Positions 45,086-52,646 of a stretch of DNA of 64,000 bases are shown one piece after another. Both the position numbers and the translations under genes were made by a program. Each line of letters begins with the position of its first letter. The first letter of the stretch is position 1. The notes under the pieces are model-generated. The model saw nothing but the letters and a program-made list of their open reading frames with translations, had not been told where the DNA came from and searched no databases. The DNA is from Virgisporangium aurantiacum (GTDB lineage Bacteria > Actinomycetota > Actinomycetes > Mycobacteriales > Micromonosporaceae). Location of the stretch: NCBI RefSeq assembly GCF_016863635.1, contig NZ_BOPG01000030.1, forward strand, positions 1 through 64,000, given 5' to 3'.

Positions 45086-45414
45086 CGGAATCGAACCGGC
45101 GTCCCGCTCAGGGACGAGGTCGGCTCGGCGTGAAGCCTGGCCGAGGCACGCCGCCGGAGCGGTGCCGGATGAGGTCATCGTTCAATGTCGGCGTGTCGAG
45201 CGCGACCACTGCGCCGCACGAACCCGGACGTTCCGGGGTACCAGTGCCTGCCGGGGGAGCGCGTCGTGGACCGGAAACTGGGCGATCGACGCCGCGGGTC
45301 CTGCCATGAATCACGGGCTCTCACCCCAACGCCGCCACGCCCCGTGTAGCTCCCGCGGACGTTCCTCCTGCGGTCGTATGCTCGCGGCGTCATCGATACT
45401 CATCCCGGGAGGGC
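45086..45414. other. 329-bp intergenic stretch
   Basis: No supported gene on either strand. Two TTCGATT-like motifs on the minus strand near 45069-45097 recall a tRNA T-loop, but no tRNA can be folded. Otherwise nothing recognised. Confidence 0.5.
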
Positions 45415-46038
45415 ATGATGCGGTTCGCAAAAGTCGGCAGCTGGCAGATCACCATCAACGCGGACGTGACGATGCCCGTATTCGCGCTGTGGCTGCGCGA
45501 CGTCGAAGCGATCGACGTGCCCCGCTCTCCGCTGGTGCCCGGGCCGCTCGACATGGGCGACCTGCCGCCGCCACTCGGCGCAGCCCAGGATCCCCGGCTC
45601 GGCGAGGAGTGGCTGGCCTGGTGGATTTCACTCGTGGACCGTCGTCCGCGGCCGCCGCTGATCCCGCCGGACGACGACGTGGAGCCGGCCCACGACACCC
45701 CCGACCCCCTTGGCCTGGCCCGGCTGCCGGCACTGCGTGGCCCGGTCACCCGGCGCTGGACCGAGTTCCTGCACTGGCGCACCGCCCACCAACGGACGCA
45801 TGGCACATTCGCCGACCGCCGTCCGGTCGGGGACCTCGGCGAAACCAACACCGTCGGGGAAGTCGAGGCCACGCTGGGCCGGAAGGCCGCGCCGTTCAGC
45901 CTGACGTTCACGCTGCTACCCGTGCGCGACGACCGCATCCGGCAGGTCGAGACGGCGCACTATCTTGTGCCGGAGCGGGTCTACCTGGGAGACGGCTGGC
46001 CGACCTGGCTGCGCGCCGTCGTCGCGGAGGTGGCGTAG
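45415..46038 (+). CDS. Hypothetical protein
   Basis: 207 residues, soluble, with many Trp/Pro. Opening AKVGSWQITINADVTMPVFA, middle GEEWLAWWISLVDRRPRPPL, then RRWTEFLHWRTAHQR, and the ending AHYLVPERVYLGDGWPTWLR. No motif is recognised. The start is ATG 45415 or 45418, both after GGGAGGG. Isolated gene. Confidence 0.6.
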   Translation: MMRFAKVGSWQITINADVTMPVFALWLRDVEAIDVPRSPLVPGPLDMGDLPPPLGAAQDPRLGEEWLAWWISLVDRRPRPPLIPPDDDVEPAHDTPDPLGLARLPALRGPVTRRWTEFLHWRTAHQRTHGTFADRRPVGDLGETNTVGEVEATLGRKAAPFSLTFTLLPVRDDRIRQVETAHYLVPERVYLGDGWPTWLRAVVAEVA

Positions 46039-46074
46039 ACGTTCGCGACCCACGCTCGACCACCGTGCAGCGGG

Positions 46075-46305
46075 TCAGCAGGGCACCGTGTGGAAGTCCA
46101 GGTGTGTGGATGTCTGGCCCCATTGGCCGGGTGCTTGGCCCGGGCATCCGCGCCATTTCTGGCCGATGAGGCTTTGCCGGTCCCCACTGCTGTAGTAGTT
46201 GATGACGAGCAGCTGTTCGCCGGGCGGGATGGCGGCGGCCGGGGACGCGCCCGCGGTGAGCATGGCGACCGCGAACGCAGCCGTGAGCAGGCATCGTTTG
46301 AGCAT
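46075..46305 (-). CDS. Small secreted protein, DUF6289-like
   Basis: 76 residues. Signal peptide MLKRCLLTAAFAVAMLTAGA with cleavage near AAA; the mature part GEQLLVINYYSSGDRQSLIG, a lone cysteine in RGCPGQ and the ending LDFHTVPC match the small DUF6289 pattern (Y-Y-S, a central C-G/P, terminal D-F-x-x-x-x-C). Function unknown. GGAGGACTCC lies just before the ATG. Confidence 0.7.
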   Translation of the reverse strand: MLKRCLLTAAFAVAMLTAGASPAAAIPPGEQLLVINYYSSGDRQSLIGQKWRGCPGQAPGQWGQTSTHLDFHTVPC

Positions 46306-46460
46306 TGGAGTCCTCCGGTTGTGGACGGTGTGCGCGGAGTTCCATCCGGTATGGGAGCCAGGGTCCCCGTCGGTGTTGCAACGCGGTTGCAGGCCGGCGG
46401 GGCAGGCTGCCGGTCAATACCGGCCAGCCGTCGCTCGGAAGCGCATATGACAATCGGACC

Positions 46461-46676
46461 ATGACCTCGCACGCGAATGTATGGCGGGCGATCCGCTGGC
46501 CGTTACTGCTGCTCGGCGTAGCGGTGCTCGGCATCGTCGTCGCGGCTGCGCTCGACCGGAGCGCTGCCCGTGAGTGGGCCCTGACGATCGGCGCACCCTC
46601 GTTGACCATCTTGCTGCCGGCCGGCCTGCTGTGGCTGGTGGTCAGCATCATCTATGCGCTGCTCCGCCGCCGGTGA
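46461..46676 (+). CDS. Small two-helix membrane protein
   Basis: 71 residues with helices WPLLLLGVAVLGIVVAAAL and LTILLPAGLLWLVVSIIYAL, a short charged loop between, and an Arg tail. Start ATG 46461. No function is evident. Confidence 0.55.
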   Translation: MTSHANVWRAIRWPLLLLGVAVLGIVVAAALDRSAAREWALTIGAPSLTILLPAGLLWLVVSIIYALLRRR

Positions 46677-46693
46677 CAGGTGAGCGCCGGGGT

Positions 46694-47272
46694 TCACAAC
46701 GACGGTAGACGGTCGTCGAGGGTCGGGCTGGCACCGGTGTCGAGGAAGTAGACATAGGCCTGGAGATCAGCGGCGAGGTCGCCATCCAGATATGTGAGGT
46801 AGTCCATGAGCCCACCCGCGGCCTCTCGTTCGGGCGTGTGGTCGGAGATGCTCCATAGCCGGTGTTTGGCGTTGATCCATTCGCGGAGACGTTCCCGTTC
46901 GCGCCACCACGAGCGGACCAGGTCTGGAGTCCAGTGGTTGTCGCCGTCACAGGCCCAGCCACCCCATGGATCTTCTTGCATGGCCAGGAGGACGTCTCGA
47001 AGATCGTGAGAGTTGCGTGGCTGTCGGTACAGGAACTCCTGTTCGTACTCGATGTCGTCGCCGTAGAGGACGTGTCGTGGCGCGTGGAGTCGCCCGACCC
47101 AGCAGTTGTCGGTCATGGCGCCGTAGAACGGGCCAGGGACGTTACGCCAGTTCCGTTCCTCCCATTTGCCCTGAAAGGTGTCCGCAAGCGACCATGGACC
47201 GTGCGAGGGCTCGGAAGCGGCCGTGATGTGGGGCATCGGGTTCCAGTACAGCGGCTCGCGTTCTCCGGTCAC
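46694..47272 (-). CDS. Hypothetical protein
   Basis: 192 residues, acidic, Trp-rich and soluble. Segments include WKFN-like aromatic clusters in GPWSLADTFQGKWEERNWRN, PRHVLYGDDIEYEQEFLYRQ and YLTYLDGDLAADLQAYVYFL. No motif is recognised; I recall only uncharacterised relatives in actinobacteria. Convergent with the small membrane gene 18 bp away. Confidence 0.6.
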   Translation of the reverse strand: MTGEREPLYWNPMPHITAASEPSHGPWSLADTFQGKWEERNWRNVPGPFYGAMTDNCWVGRLHAPRHVLYGDDIEYEQEFLYRQPRNSHDLRDVLLAMQEDPWGGWACDGDNHWTPDLVRSWWRERERLREWINAKHRLWSISDHTPEREAAGGLMDYLTYLDGDLAADLQAYVYFLDTGASPTLDDRLPSL

Positions 47273-47376
47273 GTTGCTTCACCCCTACTCGGCAGTCAAA
47301 GAACCTCCCGAGTCTGAGTCCTCAAGCGCGGTTGAGGTCAACCGGCGGAATGCGATGAAGCGATCGGATCCTCCTG

Positions 47377-48189
47377 TTGTCGGTGTTCGCAACACTGGGC
47401 GTCGTGGGGCGATACGGGTACGGGAGCTTCATGGGTATCCAGGGCCGGGGTCACCGCGTTGGAGGCTGCGACCGGCACCGGGGGGTGCCGGCCGGAGTCG
47501 GTCACCTCCTCGCGGCGGTGTTTGCCGAGGCCGGCAGCGCCGCAGTGGAGGTTGCCGCGCACGTGCGGGGATCGGTGCACCTCGACCGGCAGTCACCCGG
47601 GTACCGTGCCGGCGACGAGTCGCCGCCGTGGGCTCCCGAGGCCCTCAAGGTTGCCGGTGTGCTGCCGTCGGACGGCTCCCGCGCAGGTCGTCTCGTGCTC
47701 GCCGCCGTGACGAGCCGACCGTTCCGGCGGCGCGGCAACCGCTACCGGCATCCGATCCCGGTGCTGGTCGAGGCCGACGCCCGCTGGCAGGCCGTCCGGC
47801 TCGGCCGGCCCTACACGGGGACCATCGAAGTGCTGCTGAGCATGCTGGAGTTGCACGAACATCTCGACCGGGCCGGCGCGACGCTCCCACCACCGGTTGC
47901 CCGCTACAACTCCGCCGGCCGGATCCTGCGTGACCACGGGATCACCTACCTCGCCGCCCTGACCGCCGCGGCCGAACCGCCGGCTGTACCGCACATCGCT
48001 GAGCCGGTTGGGGTATCGGCTCGGCCATCGCGGCACACCCGGCCCGCGTTCGACGCGGAAGCCGACGCGGCGTTACGCACGGCCAGCGCGGCAGGAGGCC
48101 CCTACGGAACGACGCAGCAACTGGCGAGCATCCTGCACGACTCCGGAGGATCGGCCGCCCGGCTGCTGACGGCACTTGCCGTCGGCTGA
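47377..48189 (+). CDS. Hypothetical protein
   Basis: Up to 270 residues. The first 40 are Gly/Arg-rich and doubtful. From about residue 42 it looks real: GHLLAAVFAEAGSAAVEVAA, RRRGNRYRHPIPVLVEADAR, WQAVRLGRPYTGTIEVLLSM and AGRILRDHGITYLAALTAAA. Start TTG 47377, GTG 47383 or further in. No family known. Convergent with the repeat protein at 48214. Confidence 0.5.
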   Translation: MSVFATLGVVGRYGYGSFMGIQGRGHRVGGCDRHRGVPAGVGHLLAAVFAEAGSAAVEVAAHVRGSVHLDRQSPGYRAGDESPPWAPEALKVAGVLPSDGSRAGRLVLAAVTSRPFRRRGNRYRHPIPVLVEADARWQAVRLGRPYTGTIEVLLSMLELHEHLDRAGATLPPPVARYNSAGRILRDHGITYLAALTAAAEPPAVPHIAEPVGVSARPSRHTRPAFDAEADAALRTASAAGGPYGTTQQLASILHDSGGSAARLLTALAVG

Positions 48190-48213
48190 GTGGCCGGAGG
48201 CCCGCTGAGTAGC

Positions 48214-49167
48214 TCACCGGGCGAGGTCGGTCTGCTCCAGCTCGGTGATGATGCGGCCGGCCCGGCGGCGCAGCGTGGCGGCCTCGGCCGGCTCGATGTG
48301 CGCCAGCAGCTGCAGGGCCAGCGCCCGGATCCGCAGATGGCCGGCATCGCCGGCGTGGTCGAGGGCGGCTCGGGCGTGCCGCACCGCGCGGTCCCGGTCG
48401 CCGAGGCGCCAGTAGCAGTACGCCAGCCCGTGGTCGCGCCGGAACAACGCGAACGCGGCCGGGCTGCGGGCGTTGATCGAGCGGTACAGCCGCGCCGCCT
48501 CCCGCAGGCGGGGCGCCGGCCCGGCGTGGATGAGATGGTACGCGCGCTGGTCGGCCCAGCGGGCGTGGTAGCAGTCCCGCTCCTGGCCCGGCGGCAGCCG
48601 CTCGAGCCCCGCCGCGACGCCGTCGAGCACCGGCTCCACCTCGGCCGGCCGCCCCGCGTCCATGGCCAGCCGGGCGCGCAGCAGCGCCGCCTCCAACTGC
48701 GCGGCCACCACCTCCGTCTCCACCCGACGCAGCCGCTCGCGGGCCGCGTCGAGGTCCCGCCGGCGTAGTGCGACCGAGGCCAGGCCGAGGTGGATCCAGC
48801 CGGCCGCCGCAGACTCCGCGATCGGTGGCCGGTCCCACAACCACAGCTGGGCTTCGCGCAGCGACAGCGGCAGGTCGGCGAAGCGGCTGTGGTACTGCCC
48901 CATCCACCGGGCGGTGTCCTCCAGCGGGCGCGGTACACCGAAGTAGCGCAGCAGCCAGATGCCGTACTGCCCGCCGGGCGCGTTACCGCGCACGCGCAGC
49001 CGGCGCAGGCCGCGCTCGATGGTGCCGGGATCCTCGGGCAGCCCGACGTGCGGCCCGGCCCGCCGGACCAGCAGCTGGGTCAGTGCCGCCCAGCCGCCGT
49101 GCTCGTGGGTGAGCTGTTCGAGGTAGCGCTGCCACGTGCAGCCCAACGGCGAGACGTCGTCGGTCAC
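48214..49167 (-). CDS. TPR-like helical repeat protein (possible regulator of the nuclease operon)
   Basis: About 317 residues, all-helical. Ala/Arg-rich paired helices recur (WIHLGLASVALRRRDLDAA, ERLRRVETEVVAAQLEAALL, RDHGLAYCYWRLGDRDRAVR, then HARAALDHAGDAGHLRIRAL), a tetratricopeptide-like solenoid. The N-terminal WQRYLEQLTHEHGGWAALTQ has the look of a small DNA-binding or protein-docking helix bundle. I start at GTG 49167; the open frame to 49236 would overlap the divergent nuclease start. The divergent setting suggests a functional link with the nuclease/phosphoesterase pair. Confidence 0.65.
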   Translation of the reverse strand: MTDDVSPLGCTWQRYLEQLTHEHGGWAALTQLLVRRAGPHVGLPEDPGTIERGLRRLRVRGNAPGGQYGIWLLRYFGVPRPLEDTARWMGQYHSRFADLPLSLREAQLWLWDRPPIAESAAAGWIHLGLASVALRRRDLDAARERLRRVETEVVAAQLEAALLRARLAMDAGRPAEVEPVLDGVAAGLERLPPGQERDCYHARWADQRAYHLIHAGPAPRLREAARLYRSINARSPAAFALFRRDHGLAYCYWRLGDRDRAVRHARAALDHAGDAGHLRIRALALQLLAHIEPAEAATLRRRAGRIITELEQTDLAR

Positions 49168-49226
49168 GGCGATGTCCGCAATCGTGTCCTGGTTCGGTCC
49201 CGTTGCCGCTGCGTACGGTCTCGTCG

Positions 49227-50000
49227 ATGAACACATTCACCGCTGTCACGTACAACGTGCTGGCCCAGTCCCACGTCCACCCTGACCGCTATCCCCTCTC
49301 GCGTCCCGAGGCCCTCGACCCGGCGCGCCGCCGGGTGCTGCTGCTGGACCGCGTCGCCGGGCTCGACGCCGACCTGCTGTGCCTGCAGGAGGTGGAGCCC
49401 GCGGTCCACGATGACCTACGGGCCCGGCTGGACGCCACCCACCACACCGCCTACACCCGGCCCGACTCGCGCCCGGACGGGCTGGCCGTCTTCGCCCGGC
49501 GCGCCACGTTCGCCTGGCACGGTCACGACGTGCTGCGCTACCAGGCCCGCCGGCGCGGCACCGACGGCGCCGCGCTGACCGTCCGGCTCGCGCTCGACGG
49601 GCAACCGCTGCGGGTGGCATGCACACACCTCGCGTGGCAGCCCGACCCGACGCCGCCGGCCGAGCACGTCGGCCTGCGCCAGATGCTCGAACTGCTCGCG
49701 CACCGCGACAGCGTCGCCATCGACGACACCTGGATCCTGGCCGGCGACTTCAACGCCACCTCCCAGAGCGCCGTGGTCGCGGCCGCGCTGCAGCGGGGCA
49801 TGAGCGAGAGCTGCCGTAGCCAACGCCCCTGGGACACCAGCGCCATCAACGGCCGCCCCCGCAAGATCGACTACCTGCTGCATTCCACCGGCCGGCTCAC
49901 CCCGCATCCGGGCACCCTGCCCAAGCTCACCCGCGACAGCGAGTTGCCGTCGCTCATCGAGCCCTCCGACCACCTGCCGCTGCGCGTGGACTTCGCATGA
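49227..50000 (+). CDS. Endonuclease/exonuclease/phosphatase (EEP) family protein, CCR4-like
   Basis: 257 residues. EEP active-site motifs: FTAVTYNVLAQSHVHPDRYP (Asn), LLCLQEVEPAVHDDLRA (metal-binding Glu), RPDGLAVFAR, WILAGDFNATSQSA (Asp-x-Asn) and SDHLPLRVDF (Asp-His). YNVLAQ and LCLQEVE recall CCR4/angel-type RNA deadenylases or 2'-5' phosphodiesterases rather than DNA nucleases. No signal peptide, so cytoplasmic. It overlaps the metallophosphoesterase by ATGA; the pair is probably one functional unit. Confidence 0.82.
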   Translation: MNTFTAVTYNVLAQSHVHPDRYPLSRPEALDPARRRVLLLDRVAGLDADLLCLQEVEPAVHDDLRARLDATHHTAYTRPDSRPDGLAVFARRATFAWHGHDVLRYQARRRGTDGAALTVRLALDGQPLRVACTHLAWQPDPTPPAEHVGLRQMLELLAHRDSVAIDDTWILAGDFNATSQSAVVAAALQRGMSESCRSQRPWDTSAINGRPRKIDYLLHSTGRLTPHPGTLPKLTRDSELPSLIEPSDHLPLRVDFA

Positions 50001-50863
50001 AGATCGCATTCATCGGAGACGTCCACGGCCACGTCCGGCACGCGCTCGGCGCGCTGGTGCTACTGCAGCAACGCCGCGGGATCCGGCTCGATGCCGCGAT
50101 CCAGGTGGGCGACATGGGCGCCTACCCAGCGCTGGAGCGGATGGACGCGCCGAGCCGGCGCTTCGCCGCCGAAAACCCCGCCGAGCACGACTTCTTCCGG
50201 CTACTCGACCCGTCACCCGAGTTCGCCGCCGCGGTGCGCCGGGCGCGGCGACTCGTGCCGCCGGTGCTGTTCGCCAGCGGCAACCACGAGGACTTCGAAT
50301 GGCTCGCCGGCCTCCACGAGACGCAGGCCGCCGCGGTGGTACCGGTGGATCCGTTCGACGCGTTCCGGCATGTCGAGTGCGGGCACGTCACCACCGTCGC
50401 CGGTCAGCGGATCGCCTTCCTCGGCCGGATCGAGGAGCCCGGATACATGGACCTCGACGCGGCCGCCCATGCCCTGCTGCTGACCATCACCCCCGGCACC
50501 GTGGACATCCTCGTCACCCACGACGGGCCGTTCGGCCTGTGCCAGGACTGGCGTGGCGCCACCCAGGGCTCGCCGAAACTGAGCGACCTCATCACACACC
50601 TCCAGCCGCGACTGCACGTCAGCGGCCACTACCACCACGAGAACGGCCCGCGACGGTACGGCCGCACCACCTCGTACGCGCTGGCCGAACTGGTCAACCC
50701 GAAGACCAACCGGCGCCGGCCCGAGCGCGCCAACCCGCAGCAGCGCGTCACGCCGGGCAGCATCGCCCTGCTGGACACCGACACGTACGCGATGGAGTAC
50801 CTCCACGACGACTGGCTCGCCGAGGTGTGCGGCGACGACTACAAATCTTTTGCCGGGCTGTAA
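49997..50863 (+). CDS. Calcineurin-like metallophosphoesterase
   Basis: 288 residues. All MPE motifs are present: AFIGDVHGHV at the start, QVGDMGAYP, FASGNHEDF, the late VTHDGPFGL and SGHYHHENG. The layout, with a large insert after GNHE and motifs matching RNA lariat debranching enzyme-like proteins, fits an RNA or cyclic-nucleotide phosphodiesterase better than a phosphatase, but this is inference. Translationally coupled to the EEP gene upstream by ATGA. Cytoplasmic. Confidence 0.82.
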   Translation: MKIAFIGDVHGHVRHALGALVLLQQRRGIRLDAAIQVGDMGAYPALERMDAPSRRFAAENPAEHDFFRLLDPSPEFAAAVRRARRLVPPVLFASGNHEDFEWLAGLHETQAAAVVPVDPFDAFRHVECGHVTTVAGQRIAFLGRIEEPGYMDLDAAAHALLLTITPGTVDILVTHDGPFGLCQDWRGATQGSPKLSDLITHLQPRLHVSGHYHHENGPRRYGRTTSYALAELVNPKTNRRRPERANPQQRVTPGSIALLDTDTYAMEYLHDDWLAEVCGDDYKSFAGL

Positions 50864-50888
50864 CTCGGCCGGGTGATGTGGAAACAGA

Positions 50889-51437
50889 GTGGGTGTGGAG
50901 GACGACCGGGCAAGATTCGTGGAGTTGTTCCAGCGGCATTACGGCGCCGTGATGCGGTACGCGGCACGGCGGGTGGGACGGGATCGGGCGCCGGACGTTG
51001 TCAACGACGTATTTCTCGTGGCCTGGCGCCGGTTGGCTGACGTGCCCGTCAGCGAACCACTGCCGTGGCTGTACGCGACGACGCGTCACCTGATCGGCAA
51101 CGAACTCCGGGGGAGAAGCCGGCAGGCGAGATTGGCTGCCCGCATGGGTGGGTTCACCGAGTGGGTGGAGGCCGACCACGCCGATGTGGTGGTCGATCGG
51201 TTGAGGGTGCGCCGGGCTCTGGCTGAACTGTCCGAAGGTGATCAGGAGACGCTGCGGTTGGCGGCCTGGGAGGGCCTGGACGCCGACGCGGCTGCCGCGG
51301 TGTTGGGGTGCAGCCGTGTCGCGTACAAGGTCCGGCTGTACCGCGCCCGGCGGCGGCTGGCGGCCGCCCTGGGCCTGGTCCGGAACACGCCAGCGGAGCC
51401 CGCGCTCGGGCCGCTGGCACACGAAGGAGGATCATGA
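50889..51437 (+). CDS. ECF-type RNA polymerase sigma factor
   Basis: 182 residues. Region 2: RFVELFQRHYGAVMRYAARR and APDVVNDVFLVAWRRL; region 4: ALAELSEGDQETLRLAAWEG with the HTH AAAAVLGCSRVAYKVRLYRA. Group-3/ECF type. Start GTG 50889, another GTG at 50895. Its stop overlaps the next gene's ATG (ATGA), so the partner membrane protein is likely its anti-sigma factor. Confidence 0.92.
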   Translation: MGVEDDRARFVELFQRHYGAVMRYAARRVGRDRAPDVVNDVFLVAWRRLADVPVSEPLPWLYATTRHLIGNELRGRSRQARLAARMGGFTEWVEADHADVVVDRLRVRRALAELSEGDQETLRLAAWEGLDADAAAAVLGCSRVAYKVRLYRARRRLAAALGLVRNTPAEPALGPLAHEGGS

Positions 51438-52174
51438 TGGAGAGCGCACGGTTGTTGTCCGAAGCGGATCCCGTCGCCGACTGGCGCGTGGACCCGGAGT
51501 CGGCCGAGGCCAAGGCGATGCTCGCCGGCATCCTGGCGACAGCACGTGATGGCCACGCCGAACAGCCCGGGCTGGTACCGCAACGGCCACGTGGCAGGGC
51601 GCGTCAGGTTCGGCGTCGCCGGATCGCGTTCGGTGGCGCTGCGGCCGTGGCGCTGAGCGTGGTGCTGAGCGTGGTGATGTCGACGTTGTGGAGGGACGGC
51701 CCGATCGGGACCGACGCCGCGTACGCCGTCACCGTCAAGCCGGACGGGTCCGTGGAACTTACGCTGCGGTGGGAACAGCTGGAAGACGTGAGTCAGCTCG
51801 CGACCAGGCTGCGCCAGGCCGGCGTGCCGACGGAGCTGCGATCAAGCATGCCGGCGCGGTTCTGCAAAGCACGCGCGGACCGGGACCGGACGGCCGACGC
51901 GCTGAACGATGCCCTGAACAGGCGGGACGCCAACGGGAACGTGGTCTCCTCAGACGGATACCTCATGCGACCGAACCTGTTTCCCGAAGGCAGCACCCTG
52001 GTTCTCGCGGTCTTCTTCGACCCGGCAACGCAAGTAAGATACAAGTGGCTCTATCTCGCGCCGGTGGGCTCGACCGACTGCGCGTTGAACTACCCACTCG
52101 GTTCAGCTCTCTACACCGGCCCCGATCCGCACCCGCCAGTCCTCATTTGGCCAGATCCGGCAGAGCCTGAGTGA
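51434..52174 (+). CDS. Membrane protein coupled to the sigma factor (candidate anti-sigma)
   Basis: 246 residues. The cytoplasmic N-terminus of about 65 residues (LLSEADPVADWRVDPESAEA and AKAMLAGILATARDG) is the region expected to bind a sigma factor. One membrane helix (FGGAAAVALSVVLSVVMSTL) and an external domain with YAVTVKPDGSVELTLRWEQL and two cysteines follow. No zinc-finger (ZAS) motif is present. The ATG at 51434 overlaps the sigma stop and follows GGAGG. Confidence 0.78.
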   Translation: MMESARLLSEADPVADWRVDPESAEAKAMLAGILATARDGHAEQPGLVPQRPRGRARQVRRRRIAFGGAAAVALSVVLSVVMSTLWRDGPIGTDAAYAVTVKPDGSVELTLRWEQLEDVSQLATRLRQAGVPTELRSSMPARFCKARADRDRTADALNDALNRRDANGNVVSSDGYLMRPNLFPEGSTLVLAVFFDPATQVRYKWLYLAPVGSTDCALNYPLGSALYTGPDPHPPVLIWPDPAEPE

Positions 52175-52259
52175 GCGGGGAGCCCGTCTGCGCGTTCGGG
52201 CGGCGGGCGGGTGATTAATCCCTCGTCGTGCCCGGGGGACGTGGTGCACGCTGTACGGA

Positions 52260-52607
52260 ATGGGAATGCTGGACGCGATTGCGGGTCGGGTGGCCACCGG
52301 TGCCACGGTCGAGTTCCGCCCGAGCGGCTCCTCGATGGTGCCCCTGATCCGCAGTCGCCAGTTGGTGACGGTCGCCCCGGTCGACCCGACGACCGTCGAG
52401 ATCGGCGACATCGTCCTGGCCCGGGTCGCGGGAACGGTCTACCTGCACGTCGTCTCCGCCGTCGACACCAGCAGAGCCCGCGTGCAGATCAGCAACAACC
52501 GCGGACGCGTCAACGGCTGGACCAACCACGCCAGGATCTACGGCATCTGCACCGCGGTCGACGGCGCCCGCCGGCCCCGCATCGACGGCAAGCTCCGGCA
52601 GCCATGA
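52260..52607 (+). CDS. S24/S26 signal-peptidase-like protein, catalytic Lys not evident
   Basis: 115 residues. FRPSGSSMVPLIRSRQLVTV gives the Ser-nucleophile box of S24/S26 proteases (P-S-G-x-S-M), and EIGDIVLARVAGTVYLHVVS the following beta segment. The usual general-base Lys is not visible where expected, so it may be non-catalytic or a binding domain. No membrane helix. Start ATG 52260 or 52266. Confidence 0.65.
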   Translation: MGMLDAIAGRVATGATVEFRPSGSSMVPLIRSRQLVTVAPVDPTTVEIGDIVLARVAGTVYLHVVSAVDTSRARVQISNNRGRVNGWTNHARIYGICTAVDGARRPRIDGKLRQP

Positions 52608-52646
52608 CCGGTCGATCCCGGTCGCAGCCGTGGCTGCTGTGCCCGG

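Noticed and set aside
45067..45100. tRNA 3' half or attachment site, because two TTCGATT motifs occur on the minus strand
   Set aside because: Only four of five T-stem pairs form, and no anticodon arm or acceptor stem can be found. The first motif is the coding end of the membrane protein gene.
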